A DNA stretch of 64,000 bases from Pseudomonas sp. Irchel 3E20 (GCF_900187645.1 NZ_FYEE01000007.1:186001-250000), one strand, 5' to 3'; shown: positions 51,578 through 61,571, counted from the first letter of the stretch. Translations and numbers: made by a program. The notes: generated from the sequence alone by a model not told the origin.

Positions 51578-52918
51578 ATGCGCAAAATCGACGTTCATGA
51601 GGTTATCGACAAAGCTCGGTTCAACCGCTTCCACTGGATGGTGCTGTTCTGGTGTGCCTTGATTATCATTTTCGACGGCTACGACCTGGTGATTTACGGC
51701 GTGGTCCTGCCGGTACTGATGAAAGAGTGGGGCCTCACCCCCCTGGAGGCTGGGGCGCTGGGCAGTTATGCGTTGTTTGGCATGATGTTCGGGGCGCTGT
51801 TTTTTGGGCCGTTGTCCGACAAGATCGGGCGTAAGAAAGCCATCACCATTTGCGTCATCCTTTTTAGCGGCTTCACCGTGCTCAACGGTTTTGCCCGCAA
51901 CCCCACGGAATTCGGCATCTGCCGCTTCATTGCCGGGCTCGGCATTGGCGGGGTGATGCCCAATGTGGTGGCGCTGATGAACGAGTACGCGCCGAAGAAA
52001 ATCCGCAGCACCCTGGTGGCCATCATGTTCAGTGGCTATTCAGTGGGCGGCATGTTGTCGGCGGGCCTGGGCATTGTGCTGATCCCCAGTTTCGGCTGGC
52101 AGTCGGTGTTCTACGTGGCGGTGCTGCCGCTGCTGATGCTGCCGCTGATTATGTATTTCCTGCCGGAATCGGTGGGTTTCATGCTGCGCCAGGGCCGCAA
52201 CGAAGAAGCGCGCAAGGTGCTGGAGCGGGTCGACCCGGGCTACGTCGCGCAAAGCAGCGACCAACTGCACATGAGCGAAGTCAAAGGCACCGGCACCCCG
52301 GTGTTGCAGTTGTTCCGCGAAGGCCGCGCCGTGCGCACGCTGATGCTGTGGGTGGCGTTTTTCTGCTGCCTGCTGATGGTTTACGCCTTGAGTTCCTGGC
52401 TGCCGAAACTGATGGCCAACGCCGGCTACAGCCTGGGTTCGAGCCTGTCGTTCCTGTTGGTGCTCAACTTCGGCGCGATCTTCGGCGCGGTGGGCGGTGG
52501 CGTGCTGGGCGACAAGCTCAACCTGCCGCGGGTGCTGGCGGTGTTCTTCGCCGTGGCCGCCATCTCCATCACCTTGCTGGGCTTCAAGAGCCCGACGCCG
52601 GTGCTGTACCTGCTGATCGCCATTGCCGGGGCCACCACCATCGGTTCGCAGATTCTGCTGTACGCCTGCGCCGCGCAGTTCTACTCCATGGCCATTCGTT
52701 CCACGGGGCTTGGCTGGGCTTCCGGGATTGGCCGCAACGGCGCTATCGTCGGGCCACTACTGGGCGGGGCGTTGTTGGGCATCAGCCTGCCGCTGCAACT
52801 GAATTTCATGGCCTTTGCCGTACCGGGCGCGATTGCGGCGGTGGCGATGACCCTGTTTGCCATCAGCAGCCAACGTTCCACCCGCGCCACTGCGGCCCTG
52901 ACGCCCACCCGCGCCTGA
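51578..52918 (+). CDS. benK: BenK-like aromatic acid:H+ symporter (MFS)
   Basis: A 446-residue protein with 12 predicted membrane helices of the aromatic acid:H+ symporter family. The conserved intracellular loop DKIGRKKAI and the helix 1 motif FDGYDLVIYGVVLPVL (D34/D37 region) match BenK/PcaK transporters, which import benzoate or related acids. It opens a transport set with benE and an OprD-type porin and follows the BenR-type operator. ATG at 51578 after AGAGAC. Confidence 0.88.
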   Translation: MRKIDVHEVIDKARFNRFHWMVLFWCALIIIFDGYDLVIYGVVLPVLMKEWGLTPLEAGALGSYALFGMMFGALFFGPLSDKIGRKKAITICVILFSGFTVLNGFARNPTEFGICRFIAGLGIGGVMPNVVALMNEYAPKKIRSTLVAIMFSGYSVGGMLSAGLGIVLIPSFGWQSVFYVAVLPLLMLPLIMYFLPESVGFMLRQGRNEEARKVLERVDPGYVAQSSDQLHMSEVKGTGTPVLQLFREGRAVRTLMLWVAFFCCLLMVYALSSWLPKLMANAGYSLGSSLSFLLVLNFGAIFGAVGGGVLGDKLNLPRVLAVFFAVAAISITLLGFKSPTPVLYLLIAIAGATTIGSQILLYACAAQFYSMAIRSTGLGWASGIGRNGAIVGPLLGGALLGISLPLQLNFMAFAVPGAIAAVAMTLFAISSQRSTRATAALTPTRA

Positions 52919-52924
52919 GCCGGT

Positions 52925-52949
52925 GCGACACGGCGCAGTGCCGTGTCGC
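52925..52949. other. Perfect hairpin between benK and benE
   Basis: GCGACACGGC (52925-52934) and GCCGTGTCGC (52940-52949) can form a 10-base-pair stem in the benK-benE gap. No T-run follows, so a role in mRNA stability or partial termination is more likely than full termination. Confidence 0.6.
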
Positions 52950-53021
52950 CCACGTTCGATAGAACAAGAGCACCCGGGCCCTGTGCCACGGGTTGCCAGA
53001 TGAGTCTTGCGGTGAGGTGCC

Positions 53022-54233
53022 ATGAAAGCGTTTTTCCATGACTTTTCCCTGTCTGCGGCAGTGGCCGGGTTTATCGCCACGGTGATTTCCTATGCCGGGC
53101 CCTTGGTGATTATTTTCCAGGCTGCCGAAAGCGCGCAGATGCCCCGGGAGCTGCTGTCGTCCTGGGTTTGGGCGATTTCCATCGGCAGCGCCGTGTTGGG
53201 CATCGGCCTGAGCCTGCGCTACCGGGTGCCGGTGATTATTGCCTGGTCGGCGCCGGGTTCGGCGCTGCTGGTGGCGTTGCTGCCGGGGATTTCCATGGAA
53301 GAGGCCGTGGGCGCCTACCTGGTCAGTAGCCTGATTATTTTCGCAGTGGGCATTTGCGGGGCCTTCGACCGGATCATCAGCAAACTGCCCAGCGCCATTG
53401 CGGCGGCGATGCTGGCGGGGATTCTGTTCAGGTTCGGCACCGGCCTGTTCGTGTCCTTGCAGGGCAAGCCGTTGCTGGTGCTGGCGATGTTCGTCACCTA
53501 CCTGGTGTGCAAGCGCCTGCTGCCGCGCTATGCGGTGCTGATGGTGTTGTTGGTGGGTTGCGCTATCACGTTTGCCGCCGGCGATTTGCACCGTGAAGCC
53601 CTGGTCATTGGCCTGGCGACGCCGGTGTGGGTCACCCCGCAATTTAGCCTCAGCGCGACCCTTAATATCGCCTTGCCCCTGGTGATGGTGGCGCTGACCG
53701 GGCAGTTTGTGCCCGGCATGGCGGTGCTGCGCGCCAGCGGCTACAACACCCCGGCCAGCCCGATCATCGCCAGCAGTGCCCTGGGCACCGCGTTGCTGGC
53801 GCCGTTTGGTTGCCACGGGTTGAACCTGGCCGCCATCACCGCGGCCATCTGCACTGGCCGTGAGGCCCACGAAGACCCAAGCAAGCGCTACGTTGCCGGG
53901 GTGGTGGGCGGGCTGTTCTACCTGGTGCTGGGGATTTTTGGCGCCACCTTGGTTTCGCTGTTTTCGGCCTTTCCCAAGGAGCTGATCGCAGCGCTGGCGG
54001 GGCTGGCGTTGTTCGCCGCCATCGGCGGCGCCCTGGCCGGCGCCATGGCGGTGCCCAACGACCGCGAAGCGGCGCTGGTGACCTTCCTCACCACGGCCTC
54101 GGGTATGTCGCTGTTCGGTTTGTCCGCCGCATTCTGGGGCCTGATCTTCGGCATTGCCGCCCATGTCCTGCTCAACGCCCGGCGGCCCGCGCCGGTCGTG
54201 GCCGCCCCCGGCGAGGTGGCGCGCCGCCCCTGA
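53022..54233 (+). CDS. benE: BenE-family benzoate transporter
   Basis: A 403-residue membrane protein with about 12 hydrophobic segments of the BenE (benzoate:H+ symporter) family, distinct from the MFS. Recognisable motifs are WSAPGSALL, the NAT-like segments and GCHGLNLAAITAAICTGREAHEDPSKRYVAG. Redundant MFS and BenE uptake systems often sit together in Pseudomonas ben clusters. Start at ATG 53022 with GGTGAGG upstream. Confidence 0.92.
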   Translation: MKAFFHDFSLSAAVAGFIATVISYAGPLVIIFQAAESAQMPRELLSSWVWAISIGSAVLGIGLSLRYRVPVIIAWSAPGSALLVALLPGISMEEAVGAYLVSSLIIFAVGICGAFDRIISKLPSAIAAAMLAGILFRFGTGLFVSLQGKPLLVLAMFVTYLVCKRLLPRYAVLMVLLVGCAITFAAGDLHREALVIGLATPVWVTPQFSLSATLNIALPLVMVALTGQFVPGMAVLRASGYNTPASPIIASSALGTALLAPFGCHGLNLAAITAAICTGREAHEDPSKRYVAGVVGGLFYLVLGIFGATLVSLFSAFPKELIAALAGLALFAAIGGALAGAMAVPNDREAALVTFLTTASGMSLFGLSAAFWGLIFGIAAHVLLNARRPAPVVAAPGEVARRP

Positions 54234-54332
54234 TTCACGCCTGATTTTCCACCCCGTTCCCATGCCCTCGGCCGCCCGGGCGCTGCCGCGTTCGTGTGCC
54301 ACCTGTCGATCAATAACAATAAGAGCCAAACG

Positions 54333-55601
54333 ATGAAACAGACCTTCCAGAGCACCCCTTGCGTCCTGTCCCTGGCTATCGGCCTGGGCTGCTCCACCTC
54401 CGTGCTGGCCGCCGACAGCGGCTTTATCGAGGACACCACGGCGACCTTGCAGGCGCGTAACTACTACTTCAGCCGCGACTTTTCCGACATCGTCGGCGCC
54501 AATCAGCAGTCCAAGGCCGAGGAGTGGGCCCAGGGTTTTATCCTCAACGTTAAATCGGGCTACACCCAGGGCACCGTCGGTTTTGGCCTGGACGTGATCG
54601 GCTTGCTGGGGCTTAAGCTCGACAGCAGCCCCGATCGGGTCAACACCGGGTTGTTGCCGGTGCAGGACGACGGCCGCGCGGCGGATGACTACAGCCGCCT
54701 CGCCGGGGCGTTGAAAGTGCGCTTCTCCAAGACAGAACTGCGCATCGGCGAATTGCAGCCCAACCTGCCGGTGCTGGCCTTCAGTGATATCCGCCTGCTT
54801 CCCCCGAGTTATCAGGGGGCCAGCGTCACGTCCGGCGAAATCAACGGCTTGACCTTGCAGGGTGGCCATTTGAAATCCACCAGCCTGCGCAACGAGGCGG
54901 GCGACGACAAGATGCAAGCCATGCTCGGCCACGTGCCGCAACGCCAGGTCAGCAGCGACGGCTTCAACTTTGCCGGGGCCGACTATGTGTTCAACGACAA
55001 ACGCACCTCGGCCAGCGCTTGGTTCGGCCAGTTGGAAGACATCTACCACCAGCGCTTTTTGGGCCTCAAGCACAGCGAACCGATGGGCGACTGGACCCTG
55101 GGGGCCAACCTAGGCTTTTACGATTCGCGCGAAGACGGCAAAAAACTACTGGGCAACATCGACAACCAGGCGTTTTTCTCCCTGCTGTCGGCCAAGCGCG
55201 GCGGCCACACCTTTTACGTCGGCTACCAGGGGATGTTCGGCGACAGCGCGTTCCCGCGGGTGTTCGCCAACGTCACCCCCCTGGGCAACGAAGTGCCCAC
55301 CTATGAATTTGCCTACACCGACGAACGCTCCTGGCAGGTGCGCCACGACTACGATTTCGCCGCCCTGGGCGTGCCCGGCCTGACCAGCACCGTGCGTTAC
55401 ATTTCCGGTAACAACGTCGACACCGGCAAGGGGTTCGAGGGCAAGGACCGCGAGCGCGACCTGGACCTGGGCTACGTGATCCAGAGCGGCACCCTCAAAG
55501 GCCTGGGCATGCGCGTGCGCAACGTGATGGCGCGTTCCAACTACCGCAGCGATATCGACGAAAACCGCCTGACCCTCAGCTACACCTGGACCCTGCTGTG
55601 A
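54333..55601 (+). CDS. benF: OprD/BenF-like outer-membrane porin
   Basis: A 422-residue OprD-family porin with a signal peptide ([20 protein letters not shown]). The mature protein starts [22 protein letters not shown] and ends with [10 protein letters not shown], the usual C-terminal aromatic-rich strand. OprD family channels take up amino acids or aromatic acids; its position after benK-benE suggests BenF-like benzoate specificity. The ATG at 54333 is preceded by AATAAGAGCC. Confidence 0.88.
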   Translation: MKQTFQSTPCVLSLAIGLGCSTSVLAADSGFIEDTTATLQARNYYFSRDFSDIVGANQQSKAEEWAQGFILNVKSGYTQGTVGFGLDVIGLLGLKLDSSPDRVNTGLLPVQDDGRAADDYSRLAGALKVRFSKTELRIGELQPNLPVLAFSDIRLLPPSYQGASVTSGEINGLTLQGGHLKSTSLRNEAGDDKMQAMLGHVPQRQVSSDGFNFAGADYVFNDKRTSASAWFGQLEDIYHQRFLGLKHSEPMGDWTLGANLGFYDSREDGKKLLGNIDNQAFFSLLSAKRGGHTFYVGYQGMFGDSAFPRVFANVTPLGNEVPTYEFAYTDERSWQVRHDYDFAALGVPGLTSTVRYISGNNVDTGKGFEGKDRERDLDLGYVIQSGTLKGLGMRVRNVMARSNYRSDIDENRLTLSYTWTLL

Positions 55602-55662
55602 CCGGCGCCGGGGCGGCCAACCTGGCGTTGGCCTGGCGCGGCGCCAATCGGTTGCGGCGGGC

Positions 55663-55872
55663 TTAGGCCGGGCCGCCGCAATCGCCCATCACCATATAAG
55701 TGACGCTATGGGTTTGCCCTTGGTGGTCGATATAGACCATGGTGGCCGGTACCACGTCGCAGACGTTGGGGATATCGCTGATAGACACGACTTTGGCGAC
55801 GTCCAGGGTGGGTTCGCCGGCCAGGGCGCCGGTGGCGACAAGGGCGAGGAACAGACTGAGCAGGGTTTTCAT
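55663..55872 (-). CDS. DUF2790 family small exported protein
   Basis: A 69-residue protein with signal peptide (MKTLLSLFLALVATGALAGE) and the DUF2790 core LDVAKVVSISDIPNVCDVVPATMVYIDHQGQTHSVTYMVMGDCG. Two cysteines are present in the mature part. Such proteins are numerous in Pseudomonas and respond to copper or other stress in some species; this one has no evident partner here. Confidence 0.85.
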   Translation of the reverse strand: MKTLLSLFLALVATGALAGEPTLDVAKVVSISDIPNVCDVVPATMVYIDHQGQTHSVTYMVMGDCGGPA

Positions 55873-55993
55873 GGTGGCCTCTTGTATATGTGAGCTGATG
55901 TGTACAGTTTAGCCCTCGCGGCTGTAGGAAAAAGCCGCGTTCGCCTGATGCAGCCTTACATCAAACGCAACAGTCACAGGCCCCGGAGGCTTT

Positions 55994-56926
55994 ATGGATG
56001 TACTCAATAGCCTGCGGGTGTTCGTGCAGGTGGTCGATAGCGGCAGCTTTACGGCTGCGGCACAGGCCCTGGATCTTTCGACCGCGCAGGTCTCGCGCCT
56101 GGTGGCGGACCTGGAGCAGCACGTGCAGGCGCGCCTGCTGCAACGCACCACCCGGCGCCTGGGCCTGACTGACGCCGGCGAGCGCTTTTTGCTGCGCGGG
56201 CGGCAGATCCTCGAAGAAATGCAAGTGGCCACCGCCGAAGCCCGTGGCGCCCACCTCAAGCCCAGCGGGCGCTTGCGCGTGCATACCCTGCACGGCCTCG
56301 GCATGCTGATAACCCCGCTGATCGCCCGCTACTGCGAGCTGTACCCGGACGTGGTGTTCGAACTGAGCCTGTCCCAGCGCAACCCCGACCCGTTGGAAGA
56401 AGGCCACGACGTGGTGATTTCCATCGCCCAGGAACTGGCCGATTCCCAGTTCGTCGCCCAGGTCATCGGGCAGATCTACAGCGCGCCGTTCGCCTCGCCC
56501 GCGTATCTGCAGCGCCACGGTGTGCCGGCCAGCCCGGCGGCGCTGAACGAGCACCGCTGCTTGCGCTTGCTCGACCCGATGTACAGCGACCAATGGCAGT
56601 TTCACGATGCGGAGGGCGAGCAGGGCGTCCTGCCGGGGCCGACCTTCCAAAGCAACGTCGCTGAATCCATGGTCAACGCCTCGGAGGCGGGCATGGGCGT
56701 GAGCCTGGTGCCGTTCTACGCCGCCACCCGCCCGCTCAGTGAAGGCCGCTTGCTGCGTTTGCTGCCCGCCTATCGCCTGCGCGAGCGCAACGTCTACGCG
56801 CTGTACCCGTCGCGGCGCTTTCTCGACGCCAAGGTGCGCACCTGGGTGGACTTTCTCCAGGCTGAGCTGCCCCAAGTCTTCGCCGCGCACGAAGCGGTGA
56901 TGAACGACCCGCGACACTGGGCTTGA
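55994..56926 (+). CDS. LysR-family transcriptional regulator
   Basis: A 310-residue regulator with an N-terminal winged helix-turn-helix (residues 1-60: MDVLNSLRVFVQVVDSGSFTAAAQAL, STAQVSRLVADLEQHV) and a substrate-binding domain (about 90-300). The signature TTRRLGLTDAGERF is intact. It is transcribed from a 121-base gap away from the DUF2790 gene and does not sit near a ben-type operator, so it is probably not BenR or BenM. Targets are unknown. Confidence 0.9.
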   Translation: MDVLNSLRVFVQVVDSGSFTAAAQALDLSTAQVSRLVADLEQHVQARLLQRTTRRLGLTDAGERFLLRGRQILEEMQVATAEARGAHLKPSGRLRVHTLHGLGMLITPLIARYCELYPDVVFELSLSQRNPDPLEEGHDVVISIAQELADSQFVAQVIGQIYSAPFASPAYLQRHGVPASPAALNEHRCLRLLDPMYSDQWQFHDAEGEQGVLPGPTFQSNVAESMVNASEAGMGVSLVPFYAATRPLSEGRLLRLLPAYRLRERNVYALYPSRRFLDAKVRTWVDFLQAELPQVFAAHEAVMNDPRHWA

Positions 56927-56986
56927 CGCTCGCGCTGCGGGGCGGGTGTAGACTGGCGGCTCGTTTATCCAGGCAAGGAGTCGGCA

Positions 56987-57454
56987 GTGAAATTTTTCCC
57001 GGTGGTGATCTTGAGCCTCATGCCCCTGTGGGCGCAGGCGTTGGAAGTGGGCGAGAAACTGGCGCCCTGGACCCTGCTCGACCAGTTCGACCAGAGCTAC
57101 AGCCTCAACGACCAGACCCGCACCCTGCTGGTGGCGCGCACCATGGACGGCGCCAAACTGGTCAAAGCCGTGCTGCTGGACCAGCCCAAGGGCTACCTCG
57201 AAGCCCGCGACGCGGTGTTCGTCGCCAATATCGAACCGATGCCCAAGTTGATCGCGCGGATGTTCGCCATCCCCGCCATGCGCGATTACCCGTATCGGGT
57301 CATGCTCGACCGTGATGGCCAGGTAGTGGCGGCATACCCGGGCGCGGCGGACAAAGTGCTGTGGCTGCAACTGGACCACGGCCAGGTGCAGCAGGTGCGC
57401 GAATTCGATAACGCCGCCAGCCTGCGCGAGGCGCTGGAGAAGCCGCTGCCATGA
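56987..57454 (+). CDS. Thioredoxin-fold-like exported protein (often labelled FAD/FMN-containing dehydrogenase)
   Basis: A 155-residue protein with a signal peptide (MKFFPVVILSLMPLWAQALE). The mature part looks like a small thioredoxin-like fold without the CxxC pair. It starts at GTG 56987 with AAGGAG six bases upstream and overlaps the next gene by four bases. Pseudomonas annotations often call it a dehydrogenase without supporting motifs, so I assign no function. Confidence 0.7.
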   Translation: MKFFPVVILSLMPLWAQALEVGEKLAPWTLLDQFDQSYSLNDQTRTLLVARTMDGAKLVKAVLLDQPKGYLEARDAVFVANIEPMPKLIARMFAIPAMRDYPYRVMLDRDGQVVAAYPGAADKVLWLQLDHGQVQQVREFDNAASLREALEKPLP

Positions 57455-58149
57455 TCGGCGCCGAACTGCTGTCGGGCACCAGCCTGCTGGTCGGTTGGCT
57501 GATTTACCTGCCGGTACTGGCCTGGGCCCTGCTGCGTTCGCCGTGGGTCGAGTTGTTCAGCGACACCCGCCGCCAGCACCTGCTGTTCGGCACGGTGTTC
57601 GCACTGTTCTTGCTGTGGCTGATGCGCCGCGACTTCGACACCGGCGTGTCCTACCACTTTATCGGCATGACTGTGGTCACCCTGCTGCTGGACTGGCCGT
57701 TGGCCATAGTCGGCGGCCTGGTGGCGCAAATCGGCCTGGCCCTGCTGGGGCGCCAGGACTGGGTGGCACTGGGGGTCAACGGCAGCCTGTTGATCCTGTT
57801 GCCGGTGCTGGTCACCGAATGCTGCGCTTTGCTGGTGGAACGGGCGCAGCCGCGCAACCCCTTCGTGTACATTTTTTGTTCAGGTTTCTTCGCGGCGGCG
57901 CTGGCCGCCTTGTTGTGCCTGCTGGCCACGCTGGGGCTGTTGTGGGTTGACGGCGTGTTCGCCATGCCTGAGTGGCTGGAGGATTTTGTCGGCTACCTGT
58001 GGCTGATTATTTTCCCGGAGGCCTTTATCAACGGCATGTTGGTCAGCGCCCTGGTGGTGTTTTGCCCCGAATGGCTGGAAACCTTCAACCGCACACGCTA
58101 CCTCTCGGCGCCCTGGAACGACGACGACCAACGGCGCCCGCGAGGTTGA
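57451..58149 (+). CDS. Polytopic membrane protein resembling CbiM-type permeases
   Basis: A 232-residue protein with about seven hydrophobic segments. The segment GFFAAALAALLCLLATLG and the end FPEAFINGMLVSALVVFCPEWLETF resemble CbiM-like energy-coupling-factor permease components, but no adjacent ATPase (EcfA/CbiO) genes are present. It is translationally coupled to the upstream thioredoxin-like gene through ATGA. Function is uncertain. Confidence 0.65.
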   Translation: MIGAELLSGTSLLVGWLIYLPVLAWALLRSPWVELFSDTRRQHLLFGTVFALFLLWLMRRDFDTGVSYHFIGMTVVTLLLDWPLAIVGGLVAQIGLALLGRQDWVALGVNGSLLILLPVLVTECCALLVERAQPRNPFVYIFCSGFFAAALAALLCLLATLGLLWVDGVFAMPEWLEDFVGYLWLIIFPEAFINGMLVSALVVFCPEWLETFNRTRYLSAPWNDDDQRRPRG

Positions 58150-58213
58150 TCCACGTCAAGGACGGCCCGGGGGCCGCGTCGCATGCTCTGGGAAATTTCT
58201 CAGGAGCAGCGTC

Positions 58214-58429
58214 ATGAGCGTTTATGAATGGGCACGGCAGGAACTGCGGCAAAGTCTCGATTGCGCACAAGAGGTGGGTTTTGACCCGGGCCTGAGCCTA
58301 CGCGCCTTACTCAGTGCGGTGGTGCAACAGAGCAAGGGCGTGCGCAGCCTGGAAGACTTGGCCGATGAACTGCAGTTCTTGGCCGAAAACCTGGACGACG
58401 GCCAGGATTACGGTTTTATGCGGCCTTAG
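58214..58429 (+). CDS. Small hypothetical protein
   Basis: A 71-residue acidic soluble protein (MSVYEWARQELRQSLDCAQEVG... EDLADELQFLAENLDDGQDYGFMRP), mostly helical with no known domain. AGGAGC lies eight bases before the ATG. It stands between the CbiM-like gene and the yacG region. Function unknown. Confidence 0.7.
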   Translation: MSVYEWARQELRQSLDCAQEVGFDPGLSLRALLSAVVQQSKGVRSLEDLADELQFLAENLDDGQDYGFMRP

Positions 58430-58448
58430 GGCTGGCACCCCTGAGCCG

Positions 58449-58474
58449 GTGGGAGCCGGCGGGCCCGCTCCCAC
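58449..58474. repeat. Compact REP palindrome
   Basis: GTGGGAGCC and GGCTCCCAC-type arms (GTGGGAGC ... GCTCCCAC) enclose GGCGGGCCC. It lies in the convergent gap between the small hypothetical gene and yacG and may act as a shared terminator. Confidence 0.75.
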
Positions 58475-58487
58475 AGGGGCCGCAGCC

Positions 58488-58691
58488 TTAGTGCGCGCGC
58501 GGCGGCAGGTCGTCGCTGAACAGGTCGTCTTCGGCGTCCGGGGCGACCGGGATCTTGTGTTCTTCGGCCGCCCAGGCGCCGAGGTCGATCAGTTTGCAGC
58601 GGTCTGAACAAAAGGGCCGGTTGGCATTGCTGGCGTTCCATTCCACGGGCGCGCCGCAGGTTGGGCATTCGACGGTCAAGGGTTGGCTCAT
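58488..58691 (-). CDS. yacG: DNA gyrase inhibitor YacG
   Basis: A 67-residue zinc-binding protein with C9-x2-C12 and C28-x3-C32 ([12 protein letters not shown] ... [16 protein letters not shown]), the YacG signature. YacG inhibits gyrase and may support coaE function. It overlaps the coaE stop by four bases (minus strand), in the common order yacG-coaE-pilD-pilC. Confidence 0.95.
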   Translation of the reverse strand: MSQPLTVECPTCGAPVEWNASNANRPFCSDRCKLIDLGAWAAEEHKIPVAPDAEDDLFSDDLPPRAH

Positions 58692-59311
58692 GACTGGCCT
58701 CCACGCAAGGTTAGGTAAAAGTGATGCAACCGCTCGACTTCACTGTGCAGCCAGGCGAGGTCGCGGTCGTTGACCAGCACGTCATCGGCATGACGCAGGC
58801 GTTCTTCGCGGCTGGCCTGGGCCTTGAGAATCGCCTGCACCTGTTCTTCGCTGGTTTGGTCGCGCAGCAGGGTACGCGCAATTTGCAGGGGCTGCGGCGC
58901 ATCCACCACCAGCACCCGCTGGGTTATCGCCCGCTGCCCGGCCTCGATCAACAGCGGCGACACCAAAATGGCGTAGGGCGATGTGGCGCTGGCCAGGTTG
59001 TCGGCGATTTCCCGGGCGATCAGCGGGTGTAGCAATGCCTCCAGCCAACGCCGCTCCTGGGGCTCCTGAAAAATCAGCGCACGCAACGCGCCGCGGTCGA
59101 GTTGGCCGTCGGCTTGGAGCACGCCGGGGCCGAAATGCTCGGCGATCTGCGCCAGGGCCGGGCGCCCCGGTTCCACCACCCAGCGCGAAGCGTGATCGGC
59201 GTCCACCACGTGCACGCCCAATTCGATAAACCGCTGGGCCGCCGCGCTTTTGCCGCTGCCGATGCCGCCGGTCAGGCCCAGGACCCAGGGTGTGTTTACA
59301 GAGGTATTCAT
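58688..59311 (-). CDS. coaE: Dephospho-CoA kinase
   Basis: A 207-residue kinase that completes CoA synthesis. The P-loop [11 protein letters not shown] covers K21 and the conserved segment [15 protein letters not shown] follows. The ATG at 59311 shares a base with the pilD stop codon. A longer start at 59332 would add seven residues without support. Confidence 0.96.
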   Translation of the reverse strand: MNTSVNTPWVLGLTGGIGSGKSAAAQRFIELGVHVVDADHASRWVVEPGRPALAQIAEHFGPGVLQADGQLDRGALRALIFQEPQERRWLEALLHPLIAREIADNLASATSPYAILVSPLLIEAGQRAITQRVLVVDAPQPLQIARTLLRDQTSEEQVQAILKAQASREERLRHADDVLVNDRDLAWLHSEVERLHHFYLTLRGGQS

Positions 59312-60180
59312 CAGTAACCGACAAACTGCCAATAGAAGTCGGCCATTTGACCACCCCAGAGCAAGGCAATCCAGCCGGCAATCGCCAGATACGGGCCAAA
59401 CGGAATGGGCGTGGTGCTTTGCGCACGCCGCAGGCGCAGCCAGATCAGCCCCAGCACGGCGCCCACCAGGGACGACAGCAGGATCGTTAAAGGCAGCACC
59501 TGCCAGCCGCCCCAGGCGCCGAGCAGGGCCAGCAGTTTGAAATCACCCTGGCCGATGCCGTCCTTGCCGGTCAGTAATTTGAACAGCCAATACACCGACC
59601 ACAGGCTCAGGTAACCGGCCACCGCACCCCACAGCGCGTCGCCCAGGGGCACGAACAGGCCGAAGCTGTTGACGATCAACCCCAGCCACAGCAGCGGCAG
59701 CACCAGCACGTCCGGCAGCAATTGGTGCTCGGCGTCGATCAGGCTCAAGGCCAGCAAGCCCCAGGACAGCACCAGCAACGCGGCGCAGGCCCAGCCCGGG
59801 CCCAGGTGCCAGGCGACAAAAGCCGAGAGCACGCCGCAGGCCAGTTCCACCAGCGGGTAGCGGGGGCTGATGGGGTGTTGGCAGTCGGCGCAGCGGCCGC
59901 GCAGCAGCAGGTAGCCGAGCAGCGGAATGTTGTGCCACGGCCGCACCGGTCGGGCGCAATGGGGGCAATGGGAGTGGGGCAGCAGCAGGTTGAAGGTGGG
60001 GCCGGGTGGTTCGGCGGGCAGTGCCAGTGCTTCAAGGGCCTGGGCGCGCCAGTCGCGTTCGAGCATCGTGGGCAGGCGCCAGGCCAGCACATTCAGGAAA
60101 CTGCCGACCACCAGCCCCAGCACCAGGGCCAGGGTGGCGAACGCTACGGGGTGGGCGGCGAGGAAATCACTCAAGGGCAT
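59311..60180 (-). CDS. pilD: Prepilin peptidase/N-methyltransferase PilD
   Basis: A 289-residue inner-membrane enzyme with about eight hydrophobic segments. Two zinc-binding CxxC pairs (C72, C75, C97, C100) and the catalytic aspartates D149 (SLIDAEHQ) and D213 (GQGDFK) are all present, so it should be active. It processes type IV prepilins and type II secretion pseudopilins, so it stays useful even if pili are lost. It is coupled to coaE. Confidence 0.96.
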   Translation of the reverse strand: MPLSDFLAAHPVAFATLALVLGLVVGSFLNVLAWRLPTMLERDWRAQALEALALPAEPPGPTFNLLLPHSHCPHCARPVRPWHNIPLLGYLLLRGRCADCQHPISPRYPLVELACGVLSAFVAWHLGPGWACAALLVLSWGLLALSLIDAEHQLLPDVLVLPLLWLGLIVNSFGLFVPLGDALWGAVAGYLSLWSVYWLFKLLTGKDGIGQGDFKLLALLGAWGGWQVLPLTILLSSLVGAVLGLIWLRLRRAQSTTPIPFGPYLAIAGWIALLWGGQMADFYWQFVGY

Positions 60181-60182
60181 GT

Positions 60183-61391
60183 TCAGATCGCTGTGCCGAG
60201 TTGGAAAACGGGAAGGTACATGGCAACCACCAGGCCGCCGACGATCACCCCCAGAACCGCCATGATGAACGGTTCCAGCAGGCTGGTCAGGTTATCGACC
60301 CAGTGATCGACTTCATCCTCGTAGAAGGTCGCGATTTTTTCCAGCATCAGCTCCAGGGTGCCGGATTCTTCGCCAATGGCCGTCATCTGGATCGCCATCG
60401 GCGTGAATAACCCGCAGTGGCCCATGGCGACATGCAATTGGGTGCCGCTGGCCACCGCTGCGCTCACCTCGCGCACGGTGTCGCTGAAGCGGCGGCTGCC
60501 CATGGCCCCGGCCACCGAGTTCAGCGCCTGCACCAGCGGCACCCCGGCGGCGAAGGTGGTGGCCAGCGTGCGGGCGTAACGTGCCAGGGCGGACTTATAG
60601 AGCAAAGTGCCCACCAGCGGCAGGCGTAGCAGGCAGCGGTCCAGGGCATCGCGGCACCACGCCGAGCGCCGCAGGCCCTGGCGCAGTGCGGCAGCGGCCG
60701 CCACGGCTACGGTGAACAACACTGCCCACCAGGCCTGGAGAAACTCGGCCAAAGCAATCACCAGCAAGGTGAATGCCGGCAGCTGCGCGCCAAAACCGCT
60801 GAACAGGCTCTGGAATTGCGGCACCACCTTGATAAGCAGAATCGTGCTGACGATCACCGCGACCACCACCACTGCCAGCGGATAGGTCAGGGCTTTTTTC
60901 ACCCTGGTCTTGAGCCGCTCGCTTTTTTCCTGATAGGTGGCGACGCGGTCGAGCAGGGTATCGAGGGCGCCGGCCTGCTCCCCGGCGTCGATCAGGTTGC
61001 AGTAGAGCGTGTCGAAGTACCGCGGCTGGTTGCGCAGCGCCGTGGCCAGGCTGCTGCCGGCGGCGATGTCCTGTTTGAGCTGGCGCGCCAGTGGGCCCAA
61101 CTGCGCCTCGGCACCGCCTTGGGCCATCAGCTCCAGCGCCTGCAATAGCGGCACGCCGGCCTTGGCCAGGGTGGCCAGTTGGCGGGTGAAGCGGGCCATG
61201 TCCATGGCGTTGATCCGGTGGCGCGGGGCGAACAGCGGCGCGGTTTTTTTGCGCACCCGGTGCGCCGTAATGCCCTGCTGGCGCAAGCGGGCCTTGACCA
61301 GCGGCAGGTCGGCGGCGCTGAGTTCGCCGGTTTTACGCAGGCCCTGGCGGTCGATGCCTTCCCAGGTGAATACGGAGGTTTTCGTGCTCAT
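60183..61391 (-). CDS. pilC: Type II/IV secretion platform protein PilC
   Basis: A 402-residue inner-membrane protein with two GspF/PilC domains (about 70-195 and 270-395) and three transmembrane segments (near 170, 220 and 370). Motifs such as LATLAKAGVPLLQALELMAQ and TIAAGVPLVQALN-like TTFAAGVPLVQALNSVAG are typical. PilC anchors the pilus and works with PilB, but no pilB is encoded here. The start is ATG 61391 (MSTKTSVFTWEGIDRQG). Two bases separate it from pilD. Confidence 0.95.
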   Translation of the reverse strand: MSTKTSVFTWEGIDRQGLRKTGELSAADLPLVKARLRQQGITAHRVRKKTAPLFAPRHRINAMDMARFTRQLATLAKAGVPLLQALELMAQGGAEAQLGPLARQLKQDIAAGSSLATALRNQPRYFDTLYCNLIDAGEQAGALDTLLDRVATYQEKSERLKTRVKKALTYPLAVVVVAVIVSTILLIKVVPQFQSLFSGFGAQLPAFTLLVIALAEFLQAWWAVLFTVAVAAAAALRQGLRRSAWCRDALDRCLLRLPLVGTLLYKSALARYARTLATTFAAGVPLVQALNSVAGAMGSRRFSDTVREVSAAVASGTQLHVAMGHCGLFTPMAIQMTAIGEESGTLELMLEKIATFYEDEVDHWVDNLTSLLEPFIMAVLGVIVGGLVVAMYLPVFQLGTAI

Positions 61392-61555
61392 CCTTGAGTC
61401 CTTGGGTCGCCCTGACGAAGTGCCTAAGCCTAGCCGCCAGCATGGGCCCGGCACATGGCAGGGCGGTGACGGAAAAGGGCAGGTTGGGCGCGGATTTGCC
61501 AGGGGGCAAAACGCCAGCCCGGGCCGAACGCCCCGTAGCGGTGGGGCTGTAGCCT

Positions 61556-61571
61556 TGGCACAAGCTATGCA
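61556..61571 (+). promoter_or_regulatory. Sigma54 promoter of pilA
   Basis: TGGCACAAGCTATGCA matches 14 of 16 of the consensus TGGCACGNNNNTTGCW with correct -24 GG and -12 GC spacing, 49 bases upstream of the pilA ATG. In Pseudomonas pilA is activated by PilR through such a promoter. Confidence 0.85.
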
